Shown: piece by piece, positions 6,884 through 14,858 of the stretch | Layout: each line of letters opens with the position of its first letter | How positions within the stretch are numbered: the stretch's first letter is position 1 | NCBI GenBank assembly: GCA_964532085.1 | Contig: CAZHHH010000036.1 | Location: 1-21,355 of the forward strand | Length of the DNA: 21,355 nucleotides | Origin: CAZHHH01 sp964532085 | GTDB taxonomy: Bacteria > Bacteroidota > Bacteroidia > Bacteroidales > Marinilabiliaceae | Direction: 5' to 3' | Program-made: the position numbers and the translations under genes | Notes under the pieces: generated by a model | The model's database searches: none | The model's input: only the letters and a program-made list of their open reading frames with translations | What the model was told of the DNA's origin: nothing

Positions 6884-8296
6884 CTAAAAGTTCTGCTCCA
6901 CATGCCTCAAATTAATCCTCACACCATATCTCTCTTTCAAGTATTTAGCCAAACTATCTGCACAATATACCGAACGATGTCGTCCACCAGTACAACCAAA
7001 ATTAACCATCAAGTTTTTAAAACCTCGCTCAAGATAGTTCTCCACCGAACGGTCAACTATTTTATATACATCTTCTAAAAAAATATCAATTTCAGAGTTT
7101 TCTGCAAAAAAGTCAATCACCTCTTTGTCTCTGCCTGTTTTATCACGATATTCAGGGTATCTGCCTGGATTATTAATAGCACGACAATCAAATACAAAAC
7201 CGCCACCATTGCCCGATGTATCAACAGGAATTCCTTTTTTATATGAAAAACTAGTTATAGCAACCATTAAATCTGCACTTTTTGATATTTCTATAAGTTT
7301 TGATGATTTTGTTACATCTTCCAAAGTATTTTTAAGCATTGGGTATTCGGATAAATCAACTTTTGTCAAAATATATTTTAGATTTTCAATGGCAAATGGG
7401 ATACTTTTTAAGAAGTGCTCTTTTTTCTCAAAATATCCTCTAAAGCCATAAGCTCCCATTGCTTGCATTATTCGCATCAAAACAAAAAAGTAGAATTCTG
7501 TCTTAAATTTATTTTTATTTATCTCTATTTTTTGAGAAATATTTTCTATATAAAAATCTAATAGTCTTTCTCTAAATTCTTTTGGTAAATCAGCTTTTGC
7601 ATCATATAAAAGCGAAGCCAAATCATATTGTAAAGCACCTTTTCTGCCACCTTGGTAATCTATAAAAGCAAGTTCGTTATCAACTATCATAATATTTCTA
7701 CTTTGAAAATCACGATACATAAAGTAGTCATTATCAACAGTAGTGAGATATTCAGCAAATTTTTGAAAATCATTTTCCAACAGTTGTTCATCAAAAATTA
7801 TATCGCCTAATTTTAGAAAATAATATTTGAAATAATTCAAATCCCACATTATTGACTGATTATCAAAAGTGTGGCGTGGGTAGCAAAGCGAATAGTCTAA
7901 CTCAGAGCTTTCTGTTTGAAATAGAATAAGTTGCGTTATAGCTTTTTTATAATAATCCTTAATTTGGTTAGGTATATCAACCCCTTTTCTGTTTTTTTCT
8001 AAAAAATCATATAGAGTAACATCGCCAAAATCTTCAATTAAATAAGAGGTTTTATCTTCTGCAACTGCATATATCTCAGGAACTTTTAAGCCTTTTTCTT
8101 TAAGAAACTTACTAAATTCTATAAAAGCAATATTCTCCTTTAATTCGTACCCAACTGCGGCTACAGCTTTTTTATTTTCAGAAATAATTCTGAAATATTC
8201 TCTGTTAGAACCAGAGATTGGTAATTTATTTATTGATATGGCTTTTTCATTAGCCCAATTCTCAAAAAGATTGAGTAGTTTATGTTTTATATCCAC
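6884..8296 (-). CDS. AmgK-like anomeric sugar kinase fused to a RapZ C-terminal domain
   Basis: A 470-residue cytoplasmic protein in two parts. Residues 1 to about 320 are an aminoglycoside-phosphotransferase-fold kinase: catalytic loop YRDFQSRN at 194-201 (D196 base, N201 metal; Tyr where the usual motif has His) and metal-binding DYQGG at 213-217. This pattern is that of AmgK, which phosphorylates MurNAc and GlcNAc at C1. Residues about 343-470 match the C-terminal domain of RapZ: SFSYKKGIP (349-357), FDCRAINNP (369-377), YRDKTGRD (383-390) and GCTGGRHRS (434-442). In E. coli this domain binds glucosamine-6-phosphate and the sRNA GlmZ. RapZ's N-terminal Walker domain is absent, replaced by the kinase. 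The start is GTG at 8296; no ATG lies nearby. The MurU-like gene downstream supports wall-sugar salvage. Confidence 0.82.
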   Translation of the reverse strand: MDIKHKLLNLFENWANEKAISINKLPISGSNREYFRIISENKKAVAAVGYELKENIAFIEFSKFLKEKGLKVPEIYAVAEDKTSYLIEDFGDVTLYDFLEKNRKGVDIPNQIKDYYKKAITQLILFQTESSELDYSLCYPRHTFDNQSIMWDLNYFKYYFLKLGDIIFDEQLLENDFQKFAEYLTTVDNDYFMYRDFQSRNIMIVDNELAFIDYQGGRKGALQYDLASLLYDAKADLPKEFRERLLDFYIENISQKIEINKNKFKTEFYFFVLMRIMQAMGAYGFRGYFEKKEHFLKSIPFAIENLKYILTKVDLSEYPMLKNTLEDVTKSSKLIEISKSADLMVAITSFSYKKGIPVDTSGNGGGFVFDCRAINNPGRYPEYRDKTGRDKEVIDFFAENSEIDIFLEDVYKIVDRSVENYLERGFKNLMVNFGCTGGRHRSVYCADSLAKYLKERYGVRINLRHVEQNF

Positions 8297-8484
8297 TTTC
8301 TCTATAGTTTATTTTAAATGTGTAAAACAAAAATAGCTTATTATTTTGAAACTTGTTAGTAGAAAATGAAGATATCTTAAAAACTCAGATTTTGAAAAAT
8401 ATCCTGTTAAAAAATGGTGACATTTTAATATATTTTCATTAATTTGGATGTTCATTAAATTCAAAACTATTAATATAACATAAT
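8297..8484. promoter_or_regulatory. Divergent promoter region between the kinase and the AsmA-like gene
   Basis: The minus strand has TATTTTTG (8328-8335), fitting TAnnTTTG, 32 bases before the GTG start of the kinase gene. No convincing -33 TTG was found for it. For the plus-strand gene the best candidate is TAATTTG near 8440, one base short of the consensus. Confidence 0.4.
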
Positions 8485-11100
8485 ATGAAACGTTTTCTAA
8501 AAATATTTTTTGGCACCATAGCGGTGATTTTCATTTTGCTCCTTACTGCACCATTTATTTTTAAAGGTAAAATAGAGGAGAAGGTAAAGGAGATAATTAA
8601 TGAAGAGATTCATGCAACTGTTGATTGGAGTTCATTTTCACTCTCATTAATTAAAAATTTTCCAAATTTGAATATTGGTCTTGATGGACTAACGGTTATT
8701 AATAAAGAACCATTTGAGGGTGATACATTAATATGTGTAAACCGTTTTTCGGTTGCTGTTGACGTAATGAGTGCTATATCTGGCGAGGCTTTTGAGATAA
8801 AATCAATCTTTGTAAATGAGCCATATTTTAATCTACAAGTTAATGCTGATTCACTTGCAAACTGGGATATTGTACCAGAATCGTTCGAAGATGAGGAGGA
8901 AATTGAAGATGACGAAGATGCAGACTTATCTGGTTTTAGTGCACAATTACGTTCATTTAGAATAAAAGATGCACGCATTGGTTTTGCTGACGAAACGATG
9001 GATTTAGTTACTAAAATTGATGGTTTTAACTTAAATCTTTCTGGAGATATGCAGCAAGCTTATACTACATTAAATATCAAAAGTGGTATAGATGCTCTCA
9101 ATGTAAATATGGATGGAGTTCAGTTACTGTCAAATTCTGTTGTAGATTTAGATGCTAAAATTGGAGCAGATTTAGATAATTTTATTTTTACTTTTGAAGA
9201 GAATGAGTTAGTTTTTAATAAAATACCTCTCTTTTTTGATGGAACTGTTGCGATGCTAGATGAAGGTTTTGATTTAGATGTGAAACTAGCAAGCAGTGCA
9301 ACTGATTTTAAAACATTGTTAGCTCTTGTTCCAAAAGAGTTTATGTCAGATTTTGAAGGACTGAAAGTTGACGGTACTCTTGCAATTGAGGCATTGGCTA
9401 AAGGAAAATTTATTGATGAAGATAATTTGCCTGCATTTAATCTACTTTTTGATGTAAATAAAGGAAGAATTCAATATCCAGATTTGCCAAAAAGTATTGA
9501 TAATATTGGTGTGAACTTCTTTATTAATAATCCAGGAGGTAATTTAGACAAAACAGTTGCAGAGTTGAAAACTTTTCATTTTGAGTTAGACAATTCACCT
9601 TTTGATGCAAAGTTAAAGGTTGTTACTCCAATTTCTAACGCCACTTTTGATGCGTCGATGAAAGGTAAACTTAATCTCGGTTCTCTTATGGAAGCTGTAG
9701 AACTTGATGATATGGTAATAAAGGGAATTTTAGATGCAGATTTAGCTATAAATAGTGATTTTAATACCCTTGAAACTGAAAAATTTGAAGATGTTAAAGC
9801 TGATGGATATCTGAAATTATCTAACTTCTCATTTAGTAGTGATGACTTGCCAAACAGTGTATATATTGATGATGCATCGCTTGGTTTTACACCAAAATAT
9901 GTTGAGTTGAAAAGTTTTGTATGTCGTCTAGGTGAAAGTGATTTCTCTTTAACTGGAAAGCTGGAAAATTATCTTGCTTTTGCATTAAGAGATGATGTTA
10001 TCAAAGGAAATTTAGCTCACACTTCAAAATACATAGATGCAAATGAGCTAATGGAACTTGCTGGCGATGAGGAAGAAGAGGTTGTGGAAGATGATAGCGA
10101 ACCTACGGAAACAATTATGATTCCAAAGAATATAGATTTTGTTATGACTACAAATATTAACAAAATATTGTATGATAAAATGGAATTAACAAATACTAAA
10201 GGCGCTTTAGTTATCAAGAATGGAAAAATTGATATGAAAGGTGTTGGTACTAATCTACTTGGTGGTTCTGTTGTTTTAAATGGAGAATATAATACAGAGA
10301 ATGAAAAAGAGCCCAAAATGGCTTTTGATATGAAGGTTAACTCTATTGATATTCAGCAGGCAGCGACCTCTGTTTCAATGTTAGAATCATTTTTGCCAAT
10401 TGCTAAATTAGCAGAGGGAAGAGTTTCACTTAATTTTAATTTTAACTCTTTAATTGGTGATGAGTTTTCTCCAATTTTGAGTTCTGTTAATGGTGGTGGA
10501 CTATTTTCTTCAAGTGCAATTAAAGTGGAAGGAGCAAAGGTGCAGACTGGGCTAGCCACAATGCTAAAAGATGATAAATATAAAGTTGCTAATGTGAATA
10601 ATTTAAGTGCATATTTCACAATTGAAGATGGAACTCTATTTATCAAACCTTTTGATGTAAATGTTTTTGGTTCTAAGCTAAATGTTGAAGGTTCACAAGG
10701 TTTAGATCAGAAAATGAACTATAGTATGAAAATGCCTATGTCACGTAAAGATTTGAATAAGGTAGCTGGACTTTTAGGTGCAAATGTTGGTGCTGGTGGA
10801 GATGTTATGGTTGGTATTAAAATTACTGGAACTGTTGATGACCCAAAAATAAAACTTGATACAGGTGAAGCTACAAAAGCAATTAAAGATGCTGTTGTTG
10901 ATGAGTTTAAGTCACAAGTTCAAGAAAAAATTATAGATGAAGCAAAAGAAGAGCTTGAGGCTAAAAAGGAAGAGATTGAAAAAGAGTTAGAGAAAGAGGC
11001 AGAAAAACTGAAACAAAAAGCAAAAGAAGAATTGAAAAATAATCCTGAACTAGAAGAGAAAGCTAAAGATTTAGGTAAAAAACTTAAAAAATTATTCTAG
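8485..11100 (+). CDS. AsmA-family protein
   Basis: An 871-residue protein anchored in the inner membrane by an N-terminal helix (residues 4-28), the rest most likely periplasmic. The N-terminal segment after the anchor is AsmA-like (KGKIEEKVKEIINEEI, then DWSSFSLSLIKNFPNLNIGLDGLTV). A long beta-rich, repetitive middle follows, and an AsmA C-terminal module with GGGLFSSSAIKVEGAKV (about 668-684) and the usual GTVDDPKIKLD (782-792). AsmA-like proteins are thought to form grooves that carry lipids to the outer membrane. Two acidic runs (about 133-145 and 530-541) interrupt the body. The last 70 residues form a charged coiled coil rich in Lys and Glu, an end common in Bacteroidota members. A bidirectional terminator follows directly. 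Confidence 0.85.
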   Translation: MKRFLKIFFGTIAVIFILLLTAPFIFKGKIEEKVKEIINEEIHATVDWSSFSLSLIKNFPNLNIGLDGLTVINKEPFEGDTLICVNRFSVAVDVMSAISGEAFEIKSIFVNEPYFNLQVNADSLANWDIVPESFEDEEEIEDDEDADLSGFSAQLRSFRIKDARIGFADETMDLVTKIDGFNLNLSGDMQQAYTTLNIKSGIDALNVNMDGVQLLSNSVVDLDAKIGADLDNFIFTFEENELVFNKIPLFFDGTVAMLDEGFDLDVKLASSATDFKTLLALVPKEFMSDFEGLKVDGTLAIEALAKGKFIDEDNLPAFNLLFDVNKGRIQYPDLPKSIDNIGVNFFINNPGGNLDKTVAELKTFHFELDNSPFDAKLKVVTPISNATFDASMKGKLNLGSLMEAVELDDMVIKGILDADLAINSDFNTLETEKFEDVKADGYLKLSNFSFSSDDLPNSVYIDDASLGFTPKYVELKSFVCRLGESDFSLTGKLENYLAFALRDDVIKGNLAHTSKYIDANELMELAGDEEEEVVEDDSEPTETIMIPKNIDFVMTTNINKILYDKMELTNTKGALVIKNGKIDMKGVGTNLLGGSVVLNGEYNTENEKEPKMAFDMKVNSIDIQQAATSVSMLESFLPIAKLAEGRVSLNFNFNSLIGDEFSPILSSVNGGGLFSSSAIKVEGAKVQTGLATMLKDDKYKVANVNNLSAYFTIEDGTLFIKPFDVNVFGSKLNVEGSQGLDQKMNYSMKMPMSRKDLNKVAGLLGANVGAGGDVMVGIKITGTVDDPKIKLDTGEATKAIKDAVVDEFKSQVQEKIIDEAKEELEAKKEEIEKELEKEAEKLKQKAKEELKNNPELEEKAKDLGKKLKKLF

Positions 11101-11121
11101 TAGAGGGGTATATTTTATAAT

Positions 11122-11158
11122 AAAAACGGCTGTTACTTCAAGATAACAGCCGTTTTTT
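11122..11158. terminator. Bidirectional Rho-independent terminator
   Basis: AAAAACGGCTGTTA (11122-11135) and TAACAGCCGTTTTT (11144-11157) are perfect 14-bp arms around an 8-nt loop, with T runs on both strands. It ends the AsmA-like gene from the left and the small lipoprotein gene from the right. Confidence 0.92.
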
Positions 11159-11168
11159 ATTTTAATTT

Positions 11169-11390
11169 CTAATTAGGTTTACATGTCATTTTTCCTACAA
11201 CGACATCTTCATTTAATTCAGAACATTTTCCCTCGTATTCGATGTCCTCTTTACTTATAGTTTTTCCCATCACTTTAACGGTACATTCACAAATGCCGTT
11301 AATATTCTCTCCAGTACCATTGCTGTCTTTACTGCATGATGAAAGCATAAATAATGACGCCACTGCGACTAAAGCAAAAATCTTTTTCAT
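11169..11390 (-). CDS. Small Cys-rich lipoprotein, function unknown
   Basis: A 73-residue protein. Residues 1-18 form a signal peptide with lipobox LSSC at 16-19, so C19 should be lipidated; the following SKDSNG is a short polar linker. The mature part is only 55 residues and has four more cysteines (the ICEC pair, one in GKCSE, one in MTCKPN), enough for two disulfides in the periplasm. No family was recognised. It converges on the shared terminator with the AsmA-like gene. The small size and presence of a proper signal, lipobox and terminator argue for a real gene. Confidence 0.7.
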   Translation of the reverse strand: MKKIFALVAVASLFMLSSCSKDSNGTGENINGICECTVKVMGKTISKEDIEYEGKCSELNEDVVVGKMTCKPN

Positions 11391-11471
11391 AATAATTTAT
11401 TTAAAGTTTGTAAATATAAAATCACAACAAATTGTATGTGATAACTATATAACAAGAAAGCATCAAAAAAG

Positions 11472-12422
11472 TTATTTGCTAAAAAATGAAAAAATGTTAT
11501 TTATATGTAAATCGCTGTAGTTTCTAAGGTCCTTAGCCTCACCATCTTCTGAGAATACAATAAATGGTAATTGGCTATGTGAAGTCTTTACAAAATCTTC
11601 AAGAGGCATAAAAGTGTATGGTATTGTCGTCAATCCAGTTTCCGCTATTAAATCCTCCAATAGATTATCTCTATCGGCTGTATCTAAAAAAATAATATAA
11701 ATTGAGAGTTTCTCTTGATTATTCTGATGTATGCTTGAAAGCTTTGAAATAGCCCTTTTGCATGCTGGACAGGTTAATGAGGCAAAACAGATAATATGTT
11801 TCCCTTGTGTGAGATTTACAGAATCTTGAGTGTTAAAATTTACACTTTCCATAGTTTCTTGATCTATATAAAATGGATTTTTAATAGTGTAGTTACTTTT
11901 GATATTTTTACTCATGGGCATATAGGCTATATAAGGCCAGGCGAATGCACCAATCGCCAATATTATTAATATAATTTTTCTATGCATTTTAAACCACTCA
12001 TTTACAATAGATTCTTTATTTTTTAGGGATATAATTACAAGAGCTATCAAAATTAAATTCTTTATAATCGACTCTATAGGATTAAGTTTTATTATTTCTC
12101 CGAAACAACCACAATTATCTTGTGTACTTACAAAAAAATAGAGATAAACCAGTATAAACGAAAAGCCAATCAGTGTATATAAAGTAATTTGTAAAGTTTT
12201 TTTGATATAGATATTAGCTATTAATAAAACCCCTATTAAAAATTCAAAACTTATTATTGCTCGTGAAAGAACTTCAACGTATTTCCAACTTATTATATCC
12301 AGTTTTAAAAGGAGATTTTCAAAAGATGGAATTGTTGATAATTTAAAAGCACCACTTAGTATAAAAACGATTCCAATTGCTATTCTAACAGCATATAGTA
12401 TATGTTTTTTGTAAACAGACAT
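11472..12422 (-). CDS. DoxX/MauE-like membrane protein fused to a thioredoxin-like domain (BT_3928 type)
   Basis: A 316-residue protein if begun at the ATG at 12422 (MSVYKK). The frame extends upstream to 12488, but the extra 22 residues begin at a weaker start. Four DoxX/MauE-type helices occupy residues 10 to about 133, with a conserved NCGCFGE loop (C104, C106). A fifth helix (149-166) leads to a periplasmic thioredoxin-like domain with CPAC at 218-221 and a cis-proline region SQLPFIVF near the end. This arrangement suggests the membrane part passes reducing power to the thioredoxin part. It is divergent from a glutathione peroxidase, with 155 bases between their starts, which points to a periplasmic thiol or peroxide function. 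The name BT_3928 rests on domain order I recall, not on a search. Confidence 0.78.
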   Translation of the reverse strand: MSVYKKHILYAVRIAIGIVFILSGAFKLSTIPSFENLLLKLDIISWKYVEVLSRAIISFEFLIGVLLIANIYIKKTLQITLYTLIGFSFILVYLYFFVSTQDNCGCFGEIIKLNPIESIIKNLILIALVIISLKNKESIVNEWFKMHRKIILIILAIGAFAWPYIAYMPMSKNIKSNYTIKNPFYIDQETMESVNFNTQDSVNLTQGKHIICFASLTCPACKRAISKLSSIHQNNQEKLSIYIIFLDTADRDNLLEDLIAETGLTTIPYTFMPLEDFVKTSHSQLPFIVFSEDGEAKDLRNYSDLHINNIFSFFSK

Positions 12423-12514
12423 GACAAAATATATTATAATTAATAAATAAGATTTAAGATTATAAAAGTTAAACAATCTATAGTTCAATAAAGTTATTTT
12501 TCAAGGCTGTTTAT

Positions 12515-12543
12515 TTGTTTCGAACATTGAAGTTATATGTTTG
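12515..12543 (+). promoter_or_regulatory. Promoter of the glutathione peroxidase gene
   Basis: TTG at 12515-12517, then 18 bases, then TATGTTTG at 12536-12543, a match to TAnnTTTG with near-canonical Bacteroidota spacing. It lies 34 bases before the ATG at 12578, which argues against the longer frame that begins with a TTG inside the promoter. Confidence 0.6.
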
Positions 12544-12577
12544 TTATTCTAAAAGTTGTGTTCAAAAATATAATTCA

Positions 12578-13126
12578 ATGAAAAAAGTATATTTGATTAG
12601 TTTATTGTTTATTATGGCTTCTTCAATCTTCAATTCTGCACTTTCATCTACACCATTTTATAACTTAACAGCTGTTGATATAAATGGTGAAGCGTTCTCT
12701 TTCGAGCAATTAAAAGGGAAAAAAGTGATGATTGTTAATACTGCAAGTAAATGTGGATATACTCCGCAATATGCGGAACTACAGGAGTTGTATGAGCAGT
12801 TTAAAGATAATGATTTTGTAATAATTGCTTTTCCAGCAAATAACTTTATGCGTCAAGAACCAGGAACTAATTTAGAGATTTTAGAATTTTGTTCTGTAAA
12901 TTTTGGAGTTACTTTTCCTATTATGGAGAAAATTTCAGTTAAAGGAAAAGATATGCACGCTGTATATCAATGGTTAACTTTAAAAGAGAATAATGGTGTT
13001 AAGGATAGCTCTGTAAAATGGAATTTCCAAAAATATTTAATTGATGAAGAAGGCAATTTAATAGATGTATTGCCATCTCGCACTTCTCCTTTATCTGACG
13101 AGGTTATAGAGTGGATTAATAAATAA
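12578..13126 (+). CDS. Glutathione peroxidase family protein (Cys type, exported)
   Basis: A 182-residue protein from the ATG at 12578. Residues 1 to about 24 look like a signal peptide, so it probably works in the periplasm, beside the thioredoxin-like fusion encoded divergently. The peroxidatic Cys is C59 in NTASKCGYTPQY (no selenocysteine), the resolving Cys is C105 in EFCSVNFGVTFP, and W148-N149 sit in VKWNFQKYLID. These mark a 2-Cys enzyme of the type that usually takes electrons from thioredoxin rather than glutathione. In FPANNF (85-90) Asn replaces the catalytic Gln of the usual FPCNQF; I recall similar forms in Bacteroidota, so it may be a lineage trait. The substrate is a hydroperoxide, perhaps of lipid. 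Confidence 0.87.
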   Translation: MKKVYLISLLFIMASSIFNSALSSTPFYNLTAVDINGEAFSFEQLKGKKVMIVNTASKCGYTPQYAELQELYEQFKDNDFVIIAFPANNFMRQEPGTNLEILEFCSVNFGVTFPIMEKISVKGKDMHAVYQWLTLKENNGVKDSSVKWNFQKYLIDEEGNLIDVLPSRTSPLSDEVIEWINK

Positions 13127-13161
13127 TTTTAGTTCTTCTTGAACAATTTAGCTTCAAATTT

Positions 13162-13191
13162 CTTTTAAAAGACAATAATGTCTTTTAAAAG
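13162..13191. promoter_or_regulatory. Perfect 13-bp inverted repeat just before the RIC gene
   Basis: CTTTTAAAAGACA (13162-13174) and TGTCTTTTAAAAG (13179-13191) are perfect complements around ATAA. Each arm also contains the palindrome CTTTTAAAAG. The right arm ends 8 bases before the ATG of the RIC gene and 65 bases after the peroxidase stop. It could be an operator for a dimeric regulator or an RNA hairpin masking the translation start; a terminator is less likely because no T run follows. Confidence 0.6.
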
Positions 13192-13199
13192 TTTTGATT

Positions 13200-13922
13200 A
13201 TGAAAACAGATACAATACAGCTAAGTTTACGAGAAATTACCACAAAATATCCAGCTTCAATCGCTATTTTAAATAATTATCAAATAGATTTTTACTGCAA
13301 TGGTAAGGCTATTTTATCTGATATTATTGATGAATATTCTATTGAACAAAAAAAATTTATGGATGAGTTGAATTCATCTATAAGCTCAGAAAATCAATAC
13401 TATCCAGTTGATGTGGGATTATGGCCGCTAGATTTAATGGCTGATTATGTTGAAAAAACTCACCATCGATTTACAGAAGATATTTTACAGAAAATTAAAA
13501 CTACATTTCAAGATTATCTTGAAATAACTCGAACTACTGAACTTGAAGAGTTGTATGACTATGCAATTGCGTTATCTAAAGAGCTTGGTGGACATATGAA
13601 AAAAGAGGAGTTGGTACTTTTCCCTTTCATTCGCAAAATGGTAAATAGGAGAGGAGAGCTTGCACGTCCACGCTTCTCAACAGTTGAAAATCCCATAGCA
13701 ATGATGGAACATGAGCACATTGTTGCAAGTAATTTAATCCAAAAGATTAGAAAAATAACTGACAACTATTCTACAGATGATATTGTGGATACAAAATATA
13801 TCTACTTACTCTCTTTATTGAAAGATTTAGATAATGATTTGATATATCATCTTCATATTGAGAATAATATACTGTTTCCAAAATCTGTGGAGATGGAAAA
13901 AAGAACTTCTTTTGAAGAATAG
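13200..13922 (+). CDS. ric: RIC/ScdA-type iron-sulfur cluster repair di-iron protein
   Basis: A 240-residue cytoplasmic protein from the ATG at 13200; a TTG six bases earlier is less likely. The N-terminal ScdA domain (residues about 7-60) has YQIDFYCNGKAIL with C33, matching the usual GIDFCCGG motif with only one of the two Cys. A hemerythrin-like domain follows with candidate di-iron ligands H88/H89 (KTHHRF), H132 and E136 (GHMKKEE), H171/H173 (EHEH) and H217/H219 with E221 (HLHIEN). RIC proteins repair iron-sulfur clusters damaged by nitric oxide or peroxide. The neighbours (peroxidase, thioredoxin-like fusion) fit stress defence. Its stop lies one base from the stop of the convergent methyltransferase gene. 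Confidence 0.88.
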   Translation: MKTDTIQLSLREITTKYPASIAILNNYQIDFYCNGKAILSDIIDEYSIEQKKFMDELNSSISSENQYYPVDVGLWPLDLMADYVEKTHHRFTEDILQKIKTTFQDYLEITRTTELEELYDYAIALSKELGGHMKKEELVLFPFIRKMVNRRGELARPRFSTVENPIAMMEHEHIVASNLIQKIRKITDNYSTDDIVDTKYIYLLSLLKDLDNDLIYHLHIENNILFPKSVEMEKRTSFEE

Positions 13923-13923
13923 T

Positions 13924-14625
13924 TTATCCGTGAATAATAAAAATAGTAGGCTTTTTATTAATATTAGGAACATTTTTCCATTGTGATATCTTTTTAGTTT
14001 TCACAAACTCATCCTCTAGTGTGAGGTTTGAAGCTACGCACAATCTTGTATTTGGCGAACAAGCTTTTATAATATCATTAAAAAAGTCGATATTTCTGTA
14101 TGGAGTCTCAATAAAAATTTGAGATTGATTTTTTATTCTTGAAAGATGCTCTAAATCTTTTAGTGTTTTAATTCTTTCATCTCTATTAATTGGCAAATAA
14201 CCATTAAAAGCAAAACTTTGTCCATTCATTCCTGACGCCATAAGTGCCAGTAAAATAGATGAAGGACCAACCAATGGAACAACAGTAATATTATTTTCGT
14301 GAGCAAGTTTTACAATCTCTGCACCGGGGTCGGCAACGCCGGGGCAACCAGCTTCAGAGATTATTCCCATATCTTTGCCAGCCTTTAAAGGCTTTATAAA
14401 TTCAGCAAATTCTTGTGGCTTTGTTCTCTTGTTTAAAACAAAAAAATGTGAAGAATCTATATCAAAATTTCTATCAAGTTTACGCAAAAATCTACGAGCT
14501 GTACGCAAATCTTCAACTATAAAGTGAGATAAATTTATTGCAATATTAGCAACATTTGTCGGAATGCTATCCTCAATAACATCTGAACCCAATGTATTGG
14601 GAATTAAATATAGTTTACCTGCCAT
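13924..14625 (-). CDS. RsmI-like SAM-dependent methyltransferase (tetrapyrrole methylase fold)
   Basis: A 233-residue protein from ATG 14625 (MAGKLYLIP); the frame extends ten codons upstream, but MAGKLYLIPNTLG is the typical N-terminus. Motifs: GIISEAGCPGVADPGAEIVKLA (about 87-108), with the ADPG glycine-rich SAM-site signature, and VVPLVGPSSILLALMASGMNGQSFAFNGYLP (about 115-145). These are the signatures of RsmI, which 2'-O-methylates C1402 of 16S rRNA. It is shorter than E. coli RsmI (about 286) and lacks its C-terminal extension, so it may be the paralogous short form found in Bacteroidota, with a less certain substrate. A TATCTTTG box (14643-14650) lies 18 bases upstream of the start. 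Convergent with the RIC gene with one base between stops and no terminator. Confidence 0.8.
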   Translation of the reverse strand: MAGKLYLIPNTLGSDVIEDSIPTNVANIAINLSHFIVEDLRTARRFLRKLDRNFDIDSSHFFVLNKRTKPQEFAEFIKPLKAGKDMGIISEAGCPGVADPGAEIVKLAHENNITVVPLVGPSSILLALMASGMNGQSFAFNGYLPINRDERIKTLKDLEHLSRIKNQSQIFIETPYRNIDFFNDIIKACSPNTRLCVASNLTLEDEFVKTKKISQWKNVPNINKKPTIFIIHG

Positions 14626-14642
14626 TGTTTTTAAAATATTTG

Positions 14643-14650
14643 CAAAGATA
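14643..14650 (-). promoter_or_regulatory. -7 box of the RsmI-like gene, abutting a repeat block
   Basis: The minus strand reads TATCTTTG, fitting TAnnTTTG. A TTG lies 16 bases further upstream (14667-14669), shorter than the usual 19-20. The TTG comes from the CAATTATCAATG word of the repeat block starting at 14651. Confidence 0.45.
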
Positions 14651-14845
14651 ATCAATAATCAATTATCAATGAAAAATTAACAATGAACAAAAATCAATGA
14701 GAAATTAACAATGGACAATGGACAATGAAAAATTAACAATTAATGACTGACTTTCCTTACTAGGTCTAGACCTAATCTCGCCTGGGACGAGACTGGGCTG
14801 AAACCCAGTTTTCAGTTTTCCACTTTCATCTTTCCCCTTTTATCT
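14651..14845 (+). repeat. Repeat block C, left of the toxin-antitoxin pair
   Basis: Starts with ATCAATTATCAATG and several AAATTAACAATG words, then the leader GACTTTCCTTACTAG, the two hairpins CTCG/CGAG (14777-14791) and CTGGG/CCCAG (14793-14808, loop CTGAAA), and the tail TTTTCAGTTTTCCACTTTCATC. The same order occurs at 15391-15585. Confidence 0.85.
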
Positions 14846-14858
14846 ATCAACTCCGTAA

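Noticed and set aside
8610..8978. Minus-strand frame rich in serine, opposite the AsmA-like gene
   Set aside because: It is the antisense of the acidic run in the AsmA-like protein (GAA/GAT codons read as Ser codons); it has no promoter and no recognisable domain.
12515..12577. Longer start for the glutathione peroxidase
   Set aside because: It would begin at a TTG that lies inside the predicted promoter and would hide the signal peptide that starts at the ATG at 12578.
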